From contig CANFMT010000008.1 of NCBI GenBank assembly GCA_947448415.1, positions 1 to 64,000 on the forward strand: DNA of 64,000 bases, read 5' to 3'. Below are positions 1 to 9,859 of the stretch, one piece after another (the stretch's first letter is position 1; every line of letters starts with the position of its first letter). Below the pieces are notes generated by a model. That model was not told the DNA's origin and ran no database searches. It worked only from the letters and a program-made list of their open reading frames with translations. Position numbers and translations under genes: made by a program. The stretch is from Burkholderiaceae bacterium (GTDB lineage Bacteria; Pseudomonadota; Gammaproteobacteria; Burkholderiales; Burkholderiaceae).

Positions 1-103
1 AATACAGTATTAATTCCTATAAACAATAGGGGTTTAACTTTTTCTAATGCCAGAGATTCTTTGACTTAATTAAATAGGGTTAACCCTAAATTAATAAGAG
101 GAT

Positions 104-179
104 TGGTGCCGCTTGCCGGAATCGAACTGGCGACCTTTTCATTACGAATGAACTGCTCTACCAACTGAGCTAAAGCGGC
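104..179 (-). tRNA. tRNA-Thr (anticodon CGT), CCA encoded
   Basis: Reverse complement GCCGCTTTAGCTCAGTTGGTAGAGCAGTTCATTCGTAATGAAAAGGTCGCCAGTTCGATTCCGGCAAGCGGCACCA folds as a cloverleaf; acceptor GCCGCTT/AAGCGGC, T-loop GTTCGATTC, anticodon loop TTCGTAA. Confidence 0.96.
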
Positions 180-194
180 AAATCCGCTTTTATT

Positions 195-686
195 CTAGCG
201 GAAGCGATCTAGTAGTTTTTTACTGAGCTTATCAAGCTGCGTGGAGTCTTTAATCAAGAATTGCAAACCGTTGGAATCGGCAATTAACAATGTATTGCCC
301 GCAATTCGACGAATGTCATCTTCGCCCTTGAGACGAATGCGAGTAGGCCCGCGATCTGTTTCTATATCCCAAATACTTGGAGTAGCAAATGTAGATACCT
401 TCGTAATTTTTTCAATCACCGGCATAAATTCTCGACTAGCTAAATCTTCTTCAATCAATACCAGATCAGATTCTGGAACCACTGAGATATCAGGAAACCA
501 GCAAAGCTCTTTACCTGACTGGTCCATGATGGCAATACCGCTACTTGGAGCGGTGATCGGGAAGGCTCTGACTGGATGAACGCCAATATGCTCATGACCT
601 TTAGAATCAATCATTACAAGGCGCCCAAGAGCGTCGCGCTTTAACTGTTGACTTAGTTGCTGAATGGGTTGCTGAGCTTGACTCAT
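195..686 (-). CDS. DUF1854 family protein, cyanophycin-metabolism associated
   Basis: 163 aa ORF; ATGA overlap with upstream ABC transporter gene; position beside cphA genes matches the known DUF1854 context. Confidence 0.8.
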   Translation of the reverse strand: MSQAQQPIQQLSQQLKRDALGRLVMIDSKGHEHIGVHPVRAFPITAPSSGIAIMDQSGKELCWFPDISVVPESDLVLIEEDLASREFMPVIEKITKVSTFATPSIWDIETDRGPTRIRLKGEDDIRRIAGNTLLIADSNGLQFLIKDSTQLDKLSKKLLDRFR

Positions 687-3091
687 ACTCCTCCCCCGAT
701 TTCTTTAGCCATCACTTCAAGCTTTTCTTCTTGTTTTTCTTTTTGATCTTCTTCAATACTCTCGCCAATTGCACCACCCTCAACCAATTCAGCAGCATGA
801 CGCAATTGCGCCTGATACAGCGCATAGTACGCGCCCTGCGCATCCATTAGTTGATCGTGAGAGCCTATCTCAACTATTTCGCCCTTATCCAATACAACCA
901 AGCGATCAGCTTTTCTTAAGGTAGAAAGTCGATGGGCTATGGCAATGGTAGTACGACCCTTCACCAAGTTATCCAACGCCCGTTGAATTTCTTTTTCAGT
1001 GGTGGTATCAACCGAAGATGTTGCCTCATCCAAAATGAGGATGCTTGGATTAATCAGCAGTGCGCGCGCAATGGATATTCTTTGACGCTCACCACCAGAT
1101 AATGACTGACCACGTTCACCTACCAAGGAGTCATAACCCAAAGGCAGGCGAAGAATAAATTCATGGGCATGAGCGGCACGCGCAGCTTCGATAATTTCTT
1201 CCCGCGTAGCATCGGGTTTACCGTAAGCAATGTTCTCAGCAATCGTGCCAAAGAATAAGAATGGCTCTTGCAATACTAGGCCAATACACTTTCGGTAATC
1301 CGGAATAGCAATGCTGCGAATGTCGCGCCCATCTAAAGATACGGAACCTGAGCTCACATCATAGAAACGGCAAATTAAGTTCACTAAGGTACTCTTGCCT
1401 GATCCGCTGTGACCTACCAAACCAATCATTTCACCTGGCGCAATATCTAAATCAATGCCTTTGGAAACAGCACGGTTACCATAACGGAAGCCCACACCCT
1501 TTAGCGTAATTCGCCCTTTTACCTCACCCAATGGGGCGGGATTAATCGGCTCAGGCACGCTCGATACATGGTCTAAGATATCAAAAATTCGCTTAGCCCC
1601 AGCAGCCGCTTTTTGTGTATGGGACACAATCCGACTCATTGAATCCAAACGAATATAAAAACGTCCGATGTATGCGAGGAAGGCAATCAAGACACCAACA
1701 GTCACTTTTTGATGCGCTACTTGCCAGATGCCAAAGCCCCACACCACTAACAAGCCTGTTTCGGTAAGCAGAGTAACGGTTGGAGAGAATAATCCCCATA
1801 CGCGATTAACCCGATCATTAATTTGTAAGTTGTGTTTATTCGAATCTACGAAACGCTTTAATTCGCGATCTTCCTGTGCAAAGGCTTTAACAACGCGAAT
1901 ACCCGGAATAGTGTCAGCAAGAATATTGGTAACTTCAGACCAGATGCGATCAATCTTTTCAAAACCAAAGCGCAAACGATCTCGCACTACATGAATCATC
2001 CAGACAATGAATGGCAAAGGCGCCAAAGTCACTATAGCCAGCAAAGGATCGATCGAAACCAAAATCGCTGCGGTCATGGTGATCATCAATACATCGGTCG
2101 CAAAATCTAATGCATACAAAGATAGGAATACACAAATGCGATCTGTCTCTGCTCCAATGCGGGCAATCAAATCACCAGTTCTTTTACCGCCAAAGTACTC
2201 AAGTGAGAGTTTGAGCAAATGTTCAAAGGTGGTATTGCGAAGATCTGCGCCAATTCGCTCGCTAACCAAGGCAAGTAAATAGGTTTTCCACCAACCTAAA
2301 CCCCACGCAATAATGGCCGCTCCAAATAAAGCCAAGAGATACATGCTTGCCAAATGGAAATCTATGGGATTACCGCGCTCATAAGGAATTAAGACGTGAT
2401 CCATCAAGGGCATCGTGAGATACGGTGGAATCAGGGTGGCTCCGGTTGATAGCAGGGTTAAGACAAATCCCAGCAACAATTGTTTTTTATAGGGTCGTGC
2501 AAAGCGCCAAAGCTTAAATAAGGTCAAAGTAGATGGCGGGGCATCATCCTCAGGGTCACATGTTGGGCAGGTGTCAGAATTAGCCAGCTTGGGGCTTAAG
2601 CATATGGGGCAAACCTGCTTGTCATACTCAGTAACCTCTCCCTGGCTAACCTCCTCACCACGAGTCAATTGACGAAAGCTAGACTGCAAACGGAGAACTT
2701 GTGGGTTAACAGCAAGGGTGAAATTCCAGGATCTGAGCAAACAATCGCTTGATTCCAGGCTTAAAGTCCCCACTCCAGCGTAGTCCCCATGGACAAGGTG
2801 CTCGCCTTTGCCTAGAGGCCATGACTCAAATTGCTTTCCATCCGTCCAAAATAAGCCTCTGTCATTGAGTAATAGCAGGCTTTTTTCAAAACGTAAATTC
2901 ACATCTAAATCAAGCTCAACCCAAGCCAGTAGGGCATCGGAGTATTGGACTGGGGATTTTTCACCATCCAAAATGGGCTTCCATTCGCTTGGAAGTGTTG
3001 GGGCAAAAGGGAGGATTTCTGAACTCATTAGTCTTAAAAGTATAGTGGAGCTAGATTTTTTAGATTTATTACTCCTGTCAACTTTAAGCAC
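683..3091 (-). CDS. ABC exporter, fused permease/ATPase, with N-terminal extension containing CPIC-x10-CPTC
   Basis: Walker A GHSGSGKST, signature LSGGERQRISIARAL, Walker B ILILDEATSSVD; ABC exporter TMD; cyanophycin-associated context. Confidence 0.93.
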   Translation of the reverse strand: MLKVDRSNKSKKSSSTILLRLMSSEILPFAPTLPSEWKPILDGEKSPVQYSDALLAWVELDLDVNLRFEKSLLLLNDRGLFWTDGKQFESWPLGKGEHLVHGDYAGVGTLSLESSDCLLRSWNFTLAVNPQVLRLQSSFRQLTRGEEVSQGEVTEYDKQVCPICLSPKLANSDTCPTCDPEDDAPPSTLTLFKLWRFARPYKKQLLLGFVLTLLSTGATLIPPYLTMPLMDHVLIPYERGNPIDFHLASMYLLALFGAAIIAWGLGWWKTYLLALVSERIGADLRNTTFEHLLKLSLEYFGGKRTGDLIARIGAETDRICVFLSLYALDFATDVLMITMTAAILVSIDPLLAIVTLAPLPFIVWMIHVVRDRLRFGFEKIDRIWSEVTNILADTIPGIRVVKAFAQEDRELKRFVDSNKHNLQINDRVNRVWGLFSPTVTLLTETGLLVVWGFGIWQVAHQKVTVGVLIAFLAYIGRFYIRLDSMSRIVSHTQKAAAGAKRIFDILDHVSSVPEPINPAPLGEVKGRITLKGVGFRYGNRAVSKGIDLDIAPGEMIGLVGHSGSGKSTLVNLICRFYDVSSGSVSLDGRDIRSIAIPDYRKCIGLVLQEPFLFFGTIAENIAYGKPDATREEIIEAARAAHAHEFILRLPLGYDSLVGERGQSLSGGERQRISIARALLINPSILILDEATSSVDTTTEKEIQRALDNLVKGRTTIAIAHRLSTLRKADRLVVLDKGEIVEIGSHDQLMDAQGAYYALYQAQLRHAAELVEGGAIGESIEEDQKEKQEEKLEVMAKEIGGGV

Positions 3092-3239
3092 CAGAAAGCC
3101 GTTAAATTAACAAAATAGGATTTTTTACATATTTTTGCTAATTTTGTGAGTTTTAACTACAACTAGAAACAGAGAGACTGTCTGACGCGCCACCGCCAAT
3201 CACTGCATTACCGGCCTTGACCCTCGCAATACTGCACAC

Positions 3240-5432
3240 ATGCCCCAATTACTAGATAAATCCATTGAGATTCTGAGCGTTAAGCATCTCCGTGGCCCTA
3301 ATATGTGGACTTACCATCCCATTATTGAGGTTTGGATCGATATCGGGGATCTCGAAGATTACCCCTCCAACCTTATTCCTGGCTTTTACGAGCGTTTAGT
3401 CAAAACGCTACCTAGCCTTGTCGAGCATCGTTGCAGCTACGGAGAAACTGGTGGATTTCTAAAGCGTGTAGAGGAAGGCACTTGGCCTGCTCACATCATG
3501 GAGCACCTCACGCTTGAACTGCAAAATTTAGCAGGTATTCCTGGTGGGTTTGGTAAAGCACGTGACGGCGATCGTCGCGGTGTTTACAAAGTGATGGTGA
3601 GCGCAATTAATGAAGAGGTCACATTAACAGCTCTGAAATATGCTCGCGATCTTTACCTCATGTTGGCACAAGATAACAAAGACTGTGTTGCCGAAGTCAA
3701 AACGATTATTGAAAACCTGCGAGATATTGGCGATGATCTTTTGCTTGGCCCTAGCACTGCATGCATTGTTAATGCCGCCGAAGAACGAGGCATTCCATCC
3801 ATTCGCCTATCGGAAGGCAATTTAGTTCAACTCGGTTATGGCGCTAAGCAACGACGTATATGGACTGCTGAAACCGATCAAACGAGTGCAATTGCCGAAA
3901 CAATTTCTCGCGATAAAGATTTAACTAAGAGCCTGCTGCGTAGCGCTGGAGTCCCTACCCCAGAAGGCAGAACAGTTACCAGCCCTGATGATGCATGGGA
4001 AGCAGCTCAAGATATTGGCTTACCAGTTGTCGTGAAACCGATAGATGGCAATCATGGCCGCGGTGTCTTTATCAATTTATATATCCAACAAGAAATCGAA
4101 GCTGCTTATGCAGTTGCTATCGATGAAGGTAGCGAAGTTCTTGTAGAGCGTCATATTGTTGGCGATGAACATCGTTTACTGGTCGTTGGCAACAAAGTAG
4201 TTGCCGCAGCTAAAGGTGAAACTGTTTGGGTTACAGGTGATGGTAAGCATACTGTTTATGAGCTCATTCAAATTCAGATTAATTCTGATCCACGCCGTGG
4301 TACTGCAGAAGAGCATCCACTCAATCTTGTGCGCATTGATTCTGCAGTAGAGCTTGAACTAGCGCGTCAAAAATTAACTGGTGACAGTATTCCTGCTGCT
4401 GAACATAAAGTACTCATTCAGAGCAATGGCAATGTGGCATTTGATGTAACCGATTTAATACATCCAGATGTTGCCAGCCAAGTTGCCTTGGCAGCGCGTG
4501 TTGTTGGTCTAGAGATAGCCGGAGTTGACCTAGTAGCTCAAGATATTAGTAAGCCTCTTGCCGATCAAAATGCTGCGATTGTTGAGGTCAATGCTGGACC
4601 AGGTTTATTGATGCATTTAAAGCCTGCTAGCGGCAAACCTCAGCCCGTAGGAAAAGAAATTGCCAATCACCTCTTTCCTCCTGGTGCAGATTTTCGTATT
4701 CCGGTTGTAGGTATTTGCGGTGAACGTGGCAAAACCCCTGTCGCAGAGATGATTGCGCATTTCTTACGATTAACGAACGTTTATGTTGGCCTCTCCTGTA
4801 GCAAGGGTTTATTTTTTGGTAATCGAGCCATTCCAAATACCAATGCATCTAATTGGGAAAATGCTCGTCGCACTCTATTGAATCGCGCTGTAGAAGCTGT
4901 CGTCATCGAGAATAATCATTTGTCCATGCTGATCGAAGGCCTTGCTTACGATCGTTGCCAAGTAGGCGTTGTTTTAAATGTTGATCCTAAAGCCAACTTC
5001 CCTCAGTACGCGATATATGACGAAGACCAAGTGTTTAGCGTTGTTCGTACGCAGATTGATGTTGTATTGCCTACAGGAGTTGGTGTACTTAACGCTGATG
5101 ATCCTCTGTGCGCCCAAATGGCTGAACTTTGTGATGGTGAAGTGATTTTCTTTGGAGAAGATCCGAACTCTGAAGCGGTCAAAACGCATCTCACCAATAG
5201 CGGCCGTGCAGTGATAGTTGGCAAGCAACAGATCACTCTCAAGTCTGGTAAGCATGATCAAAAATCTATACCAGTGCCCCGCCACTCCGAGTCAGACAGC
5301 GCATCACCTTGGAAGGCCAGAAATCTCGGTGCAGCAATTGCAGCAGCCTGGGCTTTAGATATTCCATTCAACGTTATTGAAGCTGGTGCAGAAACATTTG
5401 TTCCTGATACCACAACTGCTACAGGGGCTTAA
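3240..5432 (+). CDS. cphA': Cyanophycin synthetase-like protein CphA' (ATP-grasp half retained, Mur-ligase half degenerate and truncated)
   Basis: Homologous along its length to the downstream CphA; ATP-grasp VVKPIDGNHGRGV; P-loop reads GICGERGKTP instead of GTNGKTT; lacks the C-terminal DYGHNP region. Confidence 0.88.
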   Translation: MPQLLDKSIEILSVKHLRGPNMWTYHPIIEVWIDIGDLEDYPSNLIPGFYERLVKTLPSLVEHRCSYGETGGFLKRVEEGTWPAHIMEHLTLELQNLAGIPGGFGKARDGDRRGVYKVMVSAINEEVTLTALKYARDLYLMLAQDNKDCVAEVKTIIENLRDIGDDLLLGPSTACIVNAAEERGIPSIRLSEGNLVQLGYGAKQRRIWTAETDQTSAIAETISRDKDLTKSLLRSAGVPTPEGRTVTSPDDAWEAAQDIGLPVVVKPIDGNHGRGVFINLYIQQEIEAAYAVAIDEGSEVLVERHIVGDEHRLLVVGNKVVAAAKGETVWVTGDGKHTVYELIQIQINSDPRRGTAEEHPLNLVRIDSAVELELARQKLTGDSIPAAEHKVLIQSNGNVAFDVTDLIHPDVASQVALAARVVGLEIAGVDLVAQDISKPLADQNAAIVEVNAGPGLLMHLKPASGKPQPVGKEIANHLFPPGADFRIPVVGICGERGKTPVAEMIAHFLRLTNVYVGLSCSKGLFFGNRAIPNTNASNWENARRTLLNRAVEAVVIENNHLSMLIEGLAYDRCQVGVVLNVDPKANFPQYAIYDEDQVFSVVRTQIDVVLPTGVGVLNADDPLCAQMAELCDGEVIFFGEDPNSEAVKTHLTNSGRAVIVGKQQITLKSGKHDQKSIPVPRHSESDSASPWKARNLGAAIAAAWALDIPFNVIEAGAETFVPDTTTATGA

Positions 5433-8003
5433 TTGGAAATCACCCGTATTCGTATGTTGCGCGGCCCAAATTTATGGAGTCGCCACACCGCTTTAGAGGC
5501 AATAGTTTCTTGCGATGAGTCTGAGAGATCCATCGACTCCATCCCTCAGTTTGAAAACAAAATTCGTGAACGTTTTCCACAATTGGGCAGCATGCGTCGC
5601 GGAGGACATAATGAGGTCCTCTCACTTGCCCATGCGCTTGAGCATGCCGCTCTGGGTCTGCAGGCTCAAGCGGGTTGTCCAGTTACTTTTAGTCGCACCG
5701 TTCAAACGATTGATGTAGGCGTATACCAAGTTGTCGTTGAATATATTGAAGAAGTTGTTGGTCGCATGGCTTTTGACTTTGGCTTTGCCCTCATTCAGGC
5801 GACTTTGAATGATGCTCCATTTGATTTGGCGGCTGCCCTCTCAGAGTTAGAGGCTCTTTATGAAGATGTGCGCCTTGGCCCAAGCACCGGCTCCATCGTT
5901 GATGCAGCCGTGCAACGCAATATCCCTTACCGCCGCATGACCGAAGGCAGTATGGTTCAGTTTGGTTGGGGGAGCAAACAAAAACGTATTCAGGCTGCCG
6001 AGACCAGTGACACGAGCGCAATTGCTGAAGCTATTGCTCAAGATAAAGAATTAACAAAAAATCTGCTAGCGGCTGCCGGCGTATCTGTGCCCATTGGTGA
6101 AGTTGTTACTACTGCCGATGATGCTTGGCGTGCAGCACAAAAAATTGGTGGCCCTATCGTACTCAAGCCTAAGGATGGCAATCAAGGTAAAGGAGTTGTA
6201 GCAAACATCCAAACCGAAGAAGAGGTGCGCGCAGGATTTATCGTGACGCAAGCCTTTGGACGTGAAACGATTGTTGAGCGTTATTTACCAGGCGCCGACT
6301 ATCGCCTACTCGTTGTTGGCAACCGCCTTTCTGCAGCAGCCCGTCGTGAACCAGCACAAGTAGTTGGCGATGGTACACATACCGTTGCTGAACTTGTTGA
6401 AATGGAAAACAAAAATCCATTACGCGGCGACGGCCATGCTACCGCATTAACCAAAATTCGCTTTGATGATATTGCCCTTGCGCATTTAGCAAGTTCAGGC
6501 TTGTCGCCAAAACATGTGCCTAAAACTGGTGAGCGCGTACTCTTACGCAATAACGCCAACCTCAGCACTGGTGGCACTGCCACGGATGTGACTGATGATG
6601 TTCACCCTGATGTAGCTGCAAGCGCAGTAGCGGCAGCTCAAATGATTGGTTTAGATATTGCCGGTGTGGATATTCTTTGTGAATCTATTTACAAACCATT
6701 AGAGCAGCAGGGTGGCGGCATTGTCGAAGTTAATGCTGCGCCTGGATTACGCATGCACCTGAAGCCGTCATACGGCAAAGGTCGCCCCGTAGGTGAGGAC
6801 ATTATCAATATGATGTTCCCTCCTGGAGAAGATGGACGCATCCCAGTAGTGGCAGTTACGGGCACCAACGGCAAAACGACCACTGTTCGCCTGATCTCAC
6901 ACCTCTTAAACGAAACCGGTCTGCGTGTAGGCATGACTGGTACCGATGGCGTCTACATCAACCATCGCTTAATTGACACTGGTGACTGCAGTGGTCCAAA
7001 GAGTGCGCGCAATGTATTGATGCACCCTGATGTAGATGCTGCAGTACTCGAGACTGCGCGTGGAGGTCTATTGCGAGAGGGTCTAGGCTTTGATCGTTGC
7101 GAAGTAGCTGTAGTGACCAACATTGGAGAAGGCGATCACCTAGGACTGAATTATATTAGCAGTGTAGAAGATTTAGCCGTTCTTAAACGAGTCATTGTGC
7201 AAAACGTTGCACCAACTGGCGCAGCTGTGCTCAATGCAGCTGATCCAATGGTTGCCAAAATGGGTGACAAATGCTCTGGCCGTGTGATCTTCTTTGCCCA
7301 AAACCAACATCATCCAGTCATTACCGCGCATCGCGCCAAGAATAAAAAAGTAATCTATTTTGATGGCGCTTACATTGTCGCCTCCAAAGGGTCTCGTGTG
7401 ATGTATCGCTTCCCAGTGAGTGAGATTCCATTGACTCAAAATGGTGTTCTAGGCTTCCAAATTGAAAACGCTATGGCTGCTATCGGCGCTGCCTGGGCAT
7501 TAGGATTGGATGCAGAAAAGATTGCGCGCGGTCTTCATAGTTTTGAAAGTGATGCTAATTCTGTGCCGGGTCGCTTTAATCAATTCCAGCACAATGGCGC
7601 TACCGTAATTGCTGATTACGGTCACAACCCGGATGCGATGCGCGCCCTCACTAGCGCTATTGAGGCGATGAAGCCTAAAAAGAGTCACGTAGTCATTAGT
7701 GGTGCAGGTGACCGACGTGATGAAGATATTCGTGATCTGACACGCATTCTGGGGAATGCTTTTGATAACGTCATCCTCTACCAAGACGCTTGTCAGCGTG
7801 GTCGTGAAGATGGTGAAGTTCTTAAGCTTTTGCAAGAAGGATTGGTTGGCACTACTAAAGCCAAGCAGATCAAAGAGATTCATGGGGAATTTAATGCGAT
7901 CGATACCGCATTAAATGACATCTCCGCTGGAGATATTTGCCTCATCCTTATTGACCAAGTAGAAGAATCGCTAGCCTATCTCAAGGAAAAGGTTAAACCT
8001 TAA
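5433..8003 (+). CDS. cphA: Cyanophycin synthetase CphA
   Basis: 856 aa; LRGPNLWSRHTALEA N-terminus, ATP-grasp KPKDGNQGKGV, Mur ligase GTNGKTTT and DYGHNPDAM motifs; TTG start directly after the cphA' stop. Confidence 0.95.
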   Translation: MEITRIRMLRGPNLWSRHTALEAIVSCDESERSIDSIPQFENKIRERFPQLGSMRRGGHNEVLSLAHALEHAALGLQAQAGCPVTFSRTVQTIDVGVYQVVVEYIEEVVGRMAFDFGFALIQATLNDAPFDLAAALSELEALYEDVRLGPSTGSIVDAAVQRNIPYRRMTEGSMVQFGWGSKQKRIQAAETSDTSAIAEAIAQDKELTKNLLAAAGVSVPIGEVVTTADDAWRAAQKIGGPIVLKPKDGNQGKGVVANIQTEEEVRAGFIVTQAFGRETIVERYLPGADYRLLVVGNRLSAAARREPAQVVGDGTHTVAELVEMENKNPLRGDGHATALTKIRFDDIALAHLASSGLSPKHVPKTGERVLLRNNANLSTGGTATDVTDDVHPDVAASAVAAAQMIGLDIAGVDILCESIYKPLEQQGGGIVEVNAAPGLRMHLKPSYGKGRPVGEDIINMMFPPGEDGRIPVVAVTGTNGKTTTVRLISHLLNETGLRVGMTGTDGVYINHRLIDTGDCSGPKSARNVLMHPDVDAAVLETARGGLLREGLGFDRCEVAVVTNIGEGDHLGLNYISSVEDLAVLKRVIVQNVAPTGAAVLNAADPMVAKMGDKCSGRVIFFAQNQHHPVITAHRAKNKKVIYFDGAYIVASKGSRVMYRFPVSEIPLTQNGVLGFQIENAMAAIGAAWALGLDAEKIARGLHSFESDANSVPGRFNQFQHNGATVIADYGHNPDAMRALTSAIEAMKPKKSHVVISGAGDRRDEDIRDLTRILGNAFDNVILYQDACQRGREDGEVLKLLQEGLVGTTKAKQIKEIHGEFNAIDTALNDISAGDICLILIDQVEESLAYLKEKVKP

Positions 8004-8035
8004 GATTTTCTTTCCCCGGGTGATAAGTTGGCATT

Positions 8036-8065
8036 AAAAAAGCCCAATCAATGATTGGGCTTTTT
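8036..8065. terminator. Bidirectional rho-independent terminator between convergent cphA and fbp
   Basis: aaaaaAGCCCAATCAatgATTGGGCTttttt: stem flanked by A-run and T-run. Confidence 0.9.
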
Positions 8066-8085
8066 GCTTGGTGCGCCTACTAATA

Positions 8086-9084
8086 TTATGCGTGGTAATG
8101 CTGTAGACGATCAATTTCTTCTTTAGAGCCGAGCATGACAGATACCCGCTCATGTAAATCGGTAGGTTGCAAATCCATAATTAACTCAGTGCCATTGGTT
8201 GAAGCGCCACCAGCCTGTTCGACCAAAAAGCTCATCGGATTGGCTTCGTACATCAAACGCAACTTGCCTGGCTTATGGGGCTCGCGTTGATCCCACGGAT
8301 ACATAAAGACACCGCCACGCGAGAGAACGCGATGCACATCAGCCACCATAGAAGCAATCCAGCGCATATTAAAGTCTTTATCGCGCGCACCCCCAACACC
8401 GGCCAAACACTCCTCTACATAGCGACGCACCGGATCAGCCCAATGACGCATATTAGACATATTGATTGCAAACTCTTTCGTGGAATGCGCAATGGTTACA
8501 GAGTCCTTAATCAATAAAAACTCGCCAGTGACTTTATTCAACGTAAACATCACTACGCCATCACCCAAAGTCAAAGCCATCGTAGTTTGGGGACCGTAGA
8601 CGACATAACCGGCGGCAGCCTGGTGACGACCTGATAATAAAAAGTCAGGGGTCTGCAATGGTGCATTTGGGTCTTGCTTTTTGAGAACAGAGAAAATCGT
8701 TCCAATAGATACATTCACATCAATATTGGAAGATCCATCTAATGGATCAAATAACAAAAGATAATCTCCAGTGCCACGCACTGGTACTGGCAACTCCATC
8801 TCTTCAGATGCGAGACCCGCAAGAGACTTGCAGTCCTTAACGCCATCGATCAATAAATCATTAGCAATGATGTCGAGCTTTTGTTGAACCTCACCTTGAA
8901 CATTACCAGTACCAGCGGATCCAAGAAGGCCAATTAAGGCGCCCTGAGCAACTTCATGGCTTAGAGTGGAACAGGTCTCCACCACAGCCAATAGAAGCTC
9001 TTGTAAGCCCAAGGGAACAGCAGCACCAGCAGGCTTTGCCAAGGCTAGATACTGCTTGAAATTGATATGGTTACTTGAGTTCAA
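8086..9084 (-). CDS. fbp: Fructose-1,6-bisphosphatase class 1
   Basis: Motifs [22 protein letters not shown] and GGVFMYPWD typical of class 1 FBPase. Confidence 0.95.
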   Translation of the reverse strand: MNSSNHINFKQYLALAKPAGAAVPLGLQELLLAVVETCSTLSHEVAQGALIGLLGSAGTGNVQGEVQQKLDIIANDLLIDGVKDCKSLAGLASEEMELPVPVRGTGDYLLLFDPLDGSSNIDVNVSIGTIFSVLKKQDPNAPLQTPDFLLSGRHQAAAGYVVYGPQTTMALTLGDGVVMFTLNKVTGEFLLIKDSVTIAHSTKEFAINMSNMRHWADPVRRYVEECLAGVGGARDKDFNMRWIASMVADVHRVLSRGGVFMYPWDQREPHKPGKLRLMYEANPMSFLVEQAGGASTNGTELIMDLQPTDLHERVSVMLGSKEEIDRLQHYHA

Positions 9085-9228
9085 TGCGATTTCTCCAAAA
9101 CTCTAATGAGATTGGGTTCTATTTTGCCTTGTTCCCAGCTAGAGCCCAAAAAAGACAAGAAATCATGCTATTTAAGCAGAAATAAATATGACTAATTGCC
9201 ATCATTTCCTATATTTTGATGCTTTTTT

Positions 9229-9256
9229 TGATGATAAAATACATCATCATTGATGA
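9229..9256. promoter_or_regulatory. Candidate VapBC operator: two overlapping inverted repeats
   Basis: TGATGAT-aaaatac-ATCATCA (9229-9249) and TCATCA-t-TGATGA (9244-9256) immediately 5' of vapB. Confidence 0.6.
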
Positions 9257-9265
9257 GGATTAAAC

Positions 9266-9472
9266 ATGAGAACTACAGTCACCATAGACGATGATCTATA
9301 CCAAAGAGGATTGGATCTAGCGGATCCAGGAATGGACAAAGCCGATCTGTTTCGAGAAGCCATCAATGTTTTTATTCGCGTTCAAGTTGCCAAGCGACTT
9401 GCAGCTCTTGGTGGCCAGTCACCGCAAATGAAGGCAATTCCTCGCCGTAGACCAAAAGATGGGCAGAATTGA
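9266..9472 (+). CDS. vapB: Type II toxin-antitoxin antitoxin, VapB family
   Basis: [15 protein letters not shown] ribbon-helix-helix-like N-terminus; overlaps the PIN-domain gene by 4 nt. Confidence 0.85.
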   Translation: MRTTVTIDDDLYQRGLDLADPGMDKADLFREAINVFIRVQVAKRLAALGGQSPQMKAIPRRRPKDGQN

Positions 9473-9855
9473 TGACGATGGTTCTAGTGGATACATCTGT
9501 ATGGGTTGCCCATTTTAGAAAATCAAATGCCTCATTTGAATCTCTTCTCGTCAATGATCAAGTCCTATGTCATCCCTTAGTTTTAATTGAGCTGGCATGC
9601 GGAACTCCACCTGCACCAAGATTGAAATTCTTAAGTAATATTCAAAAACTACAACCAGCGACAGTAGCAACGCCAGATGAAACCCTGGAGTTTATTGAAA
9701 AACATCAACTGCATGAATCTGGTTGTGGCGCAATTGATGTTTCGCTCCTGTCTTCAACCCTACTCTCAAAAAATGCTTTACTTTGGACGCTTGATAAGCA
9801 CTTGGAAAATCTTGCAAATCGATTAGGCATTTCTTACGCCAGCAAACTTCACTAA
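9469..9855 (+). CDS. vapC: PIN-domain ribonuclease toxin, VapC family
   Basis: [14 protein letters not shown]-terminus and conserved acidic residues of PIN domain; follows vapB. Confidence 0.87.
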   Translation: MMTMVLVDTSVWVAHFRKSNASFESLLVNDQVLCHPLVLIELACGTPPAPRLKFLSNIQKLQPATVATPDETLEFIEKHQLHESGCGAIDVSLLSSTLLSKNALLWTLDKHLENLANRLGISYASKLH

Positions 9856-9859
9856 TCCC

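Noticed and set aside
4974-5285. Antisense ORFs over cphA' (and similar shadow ORFs throughout the track)
   Set aside because: Opposite-strand shadows of clearly conserved coding regions, with no RBS or homology seen.
9266-9855. vapBC as part of a larger defence island
   Set aside because: Flanked by housekeeping fbp and pepN with no other defence or mobile genes nearby; appears to be an isolated TA pair.
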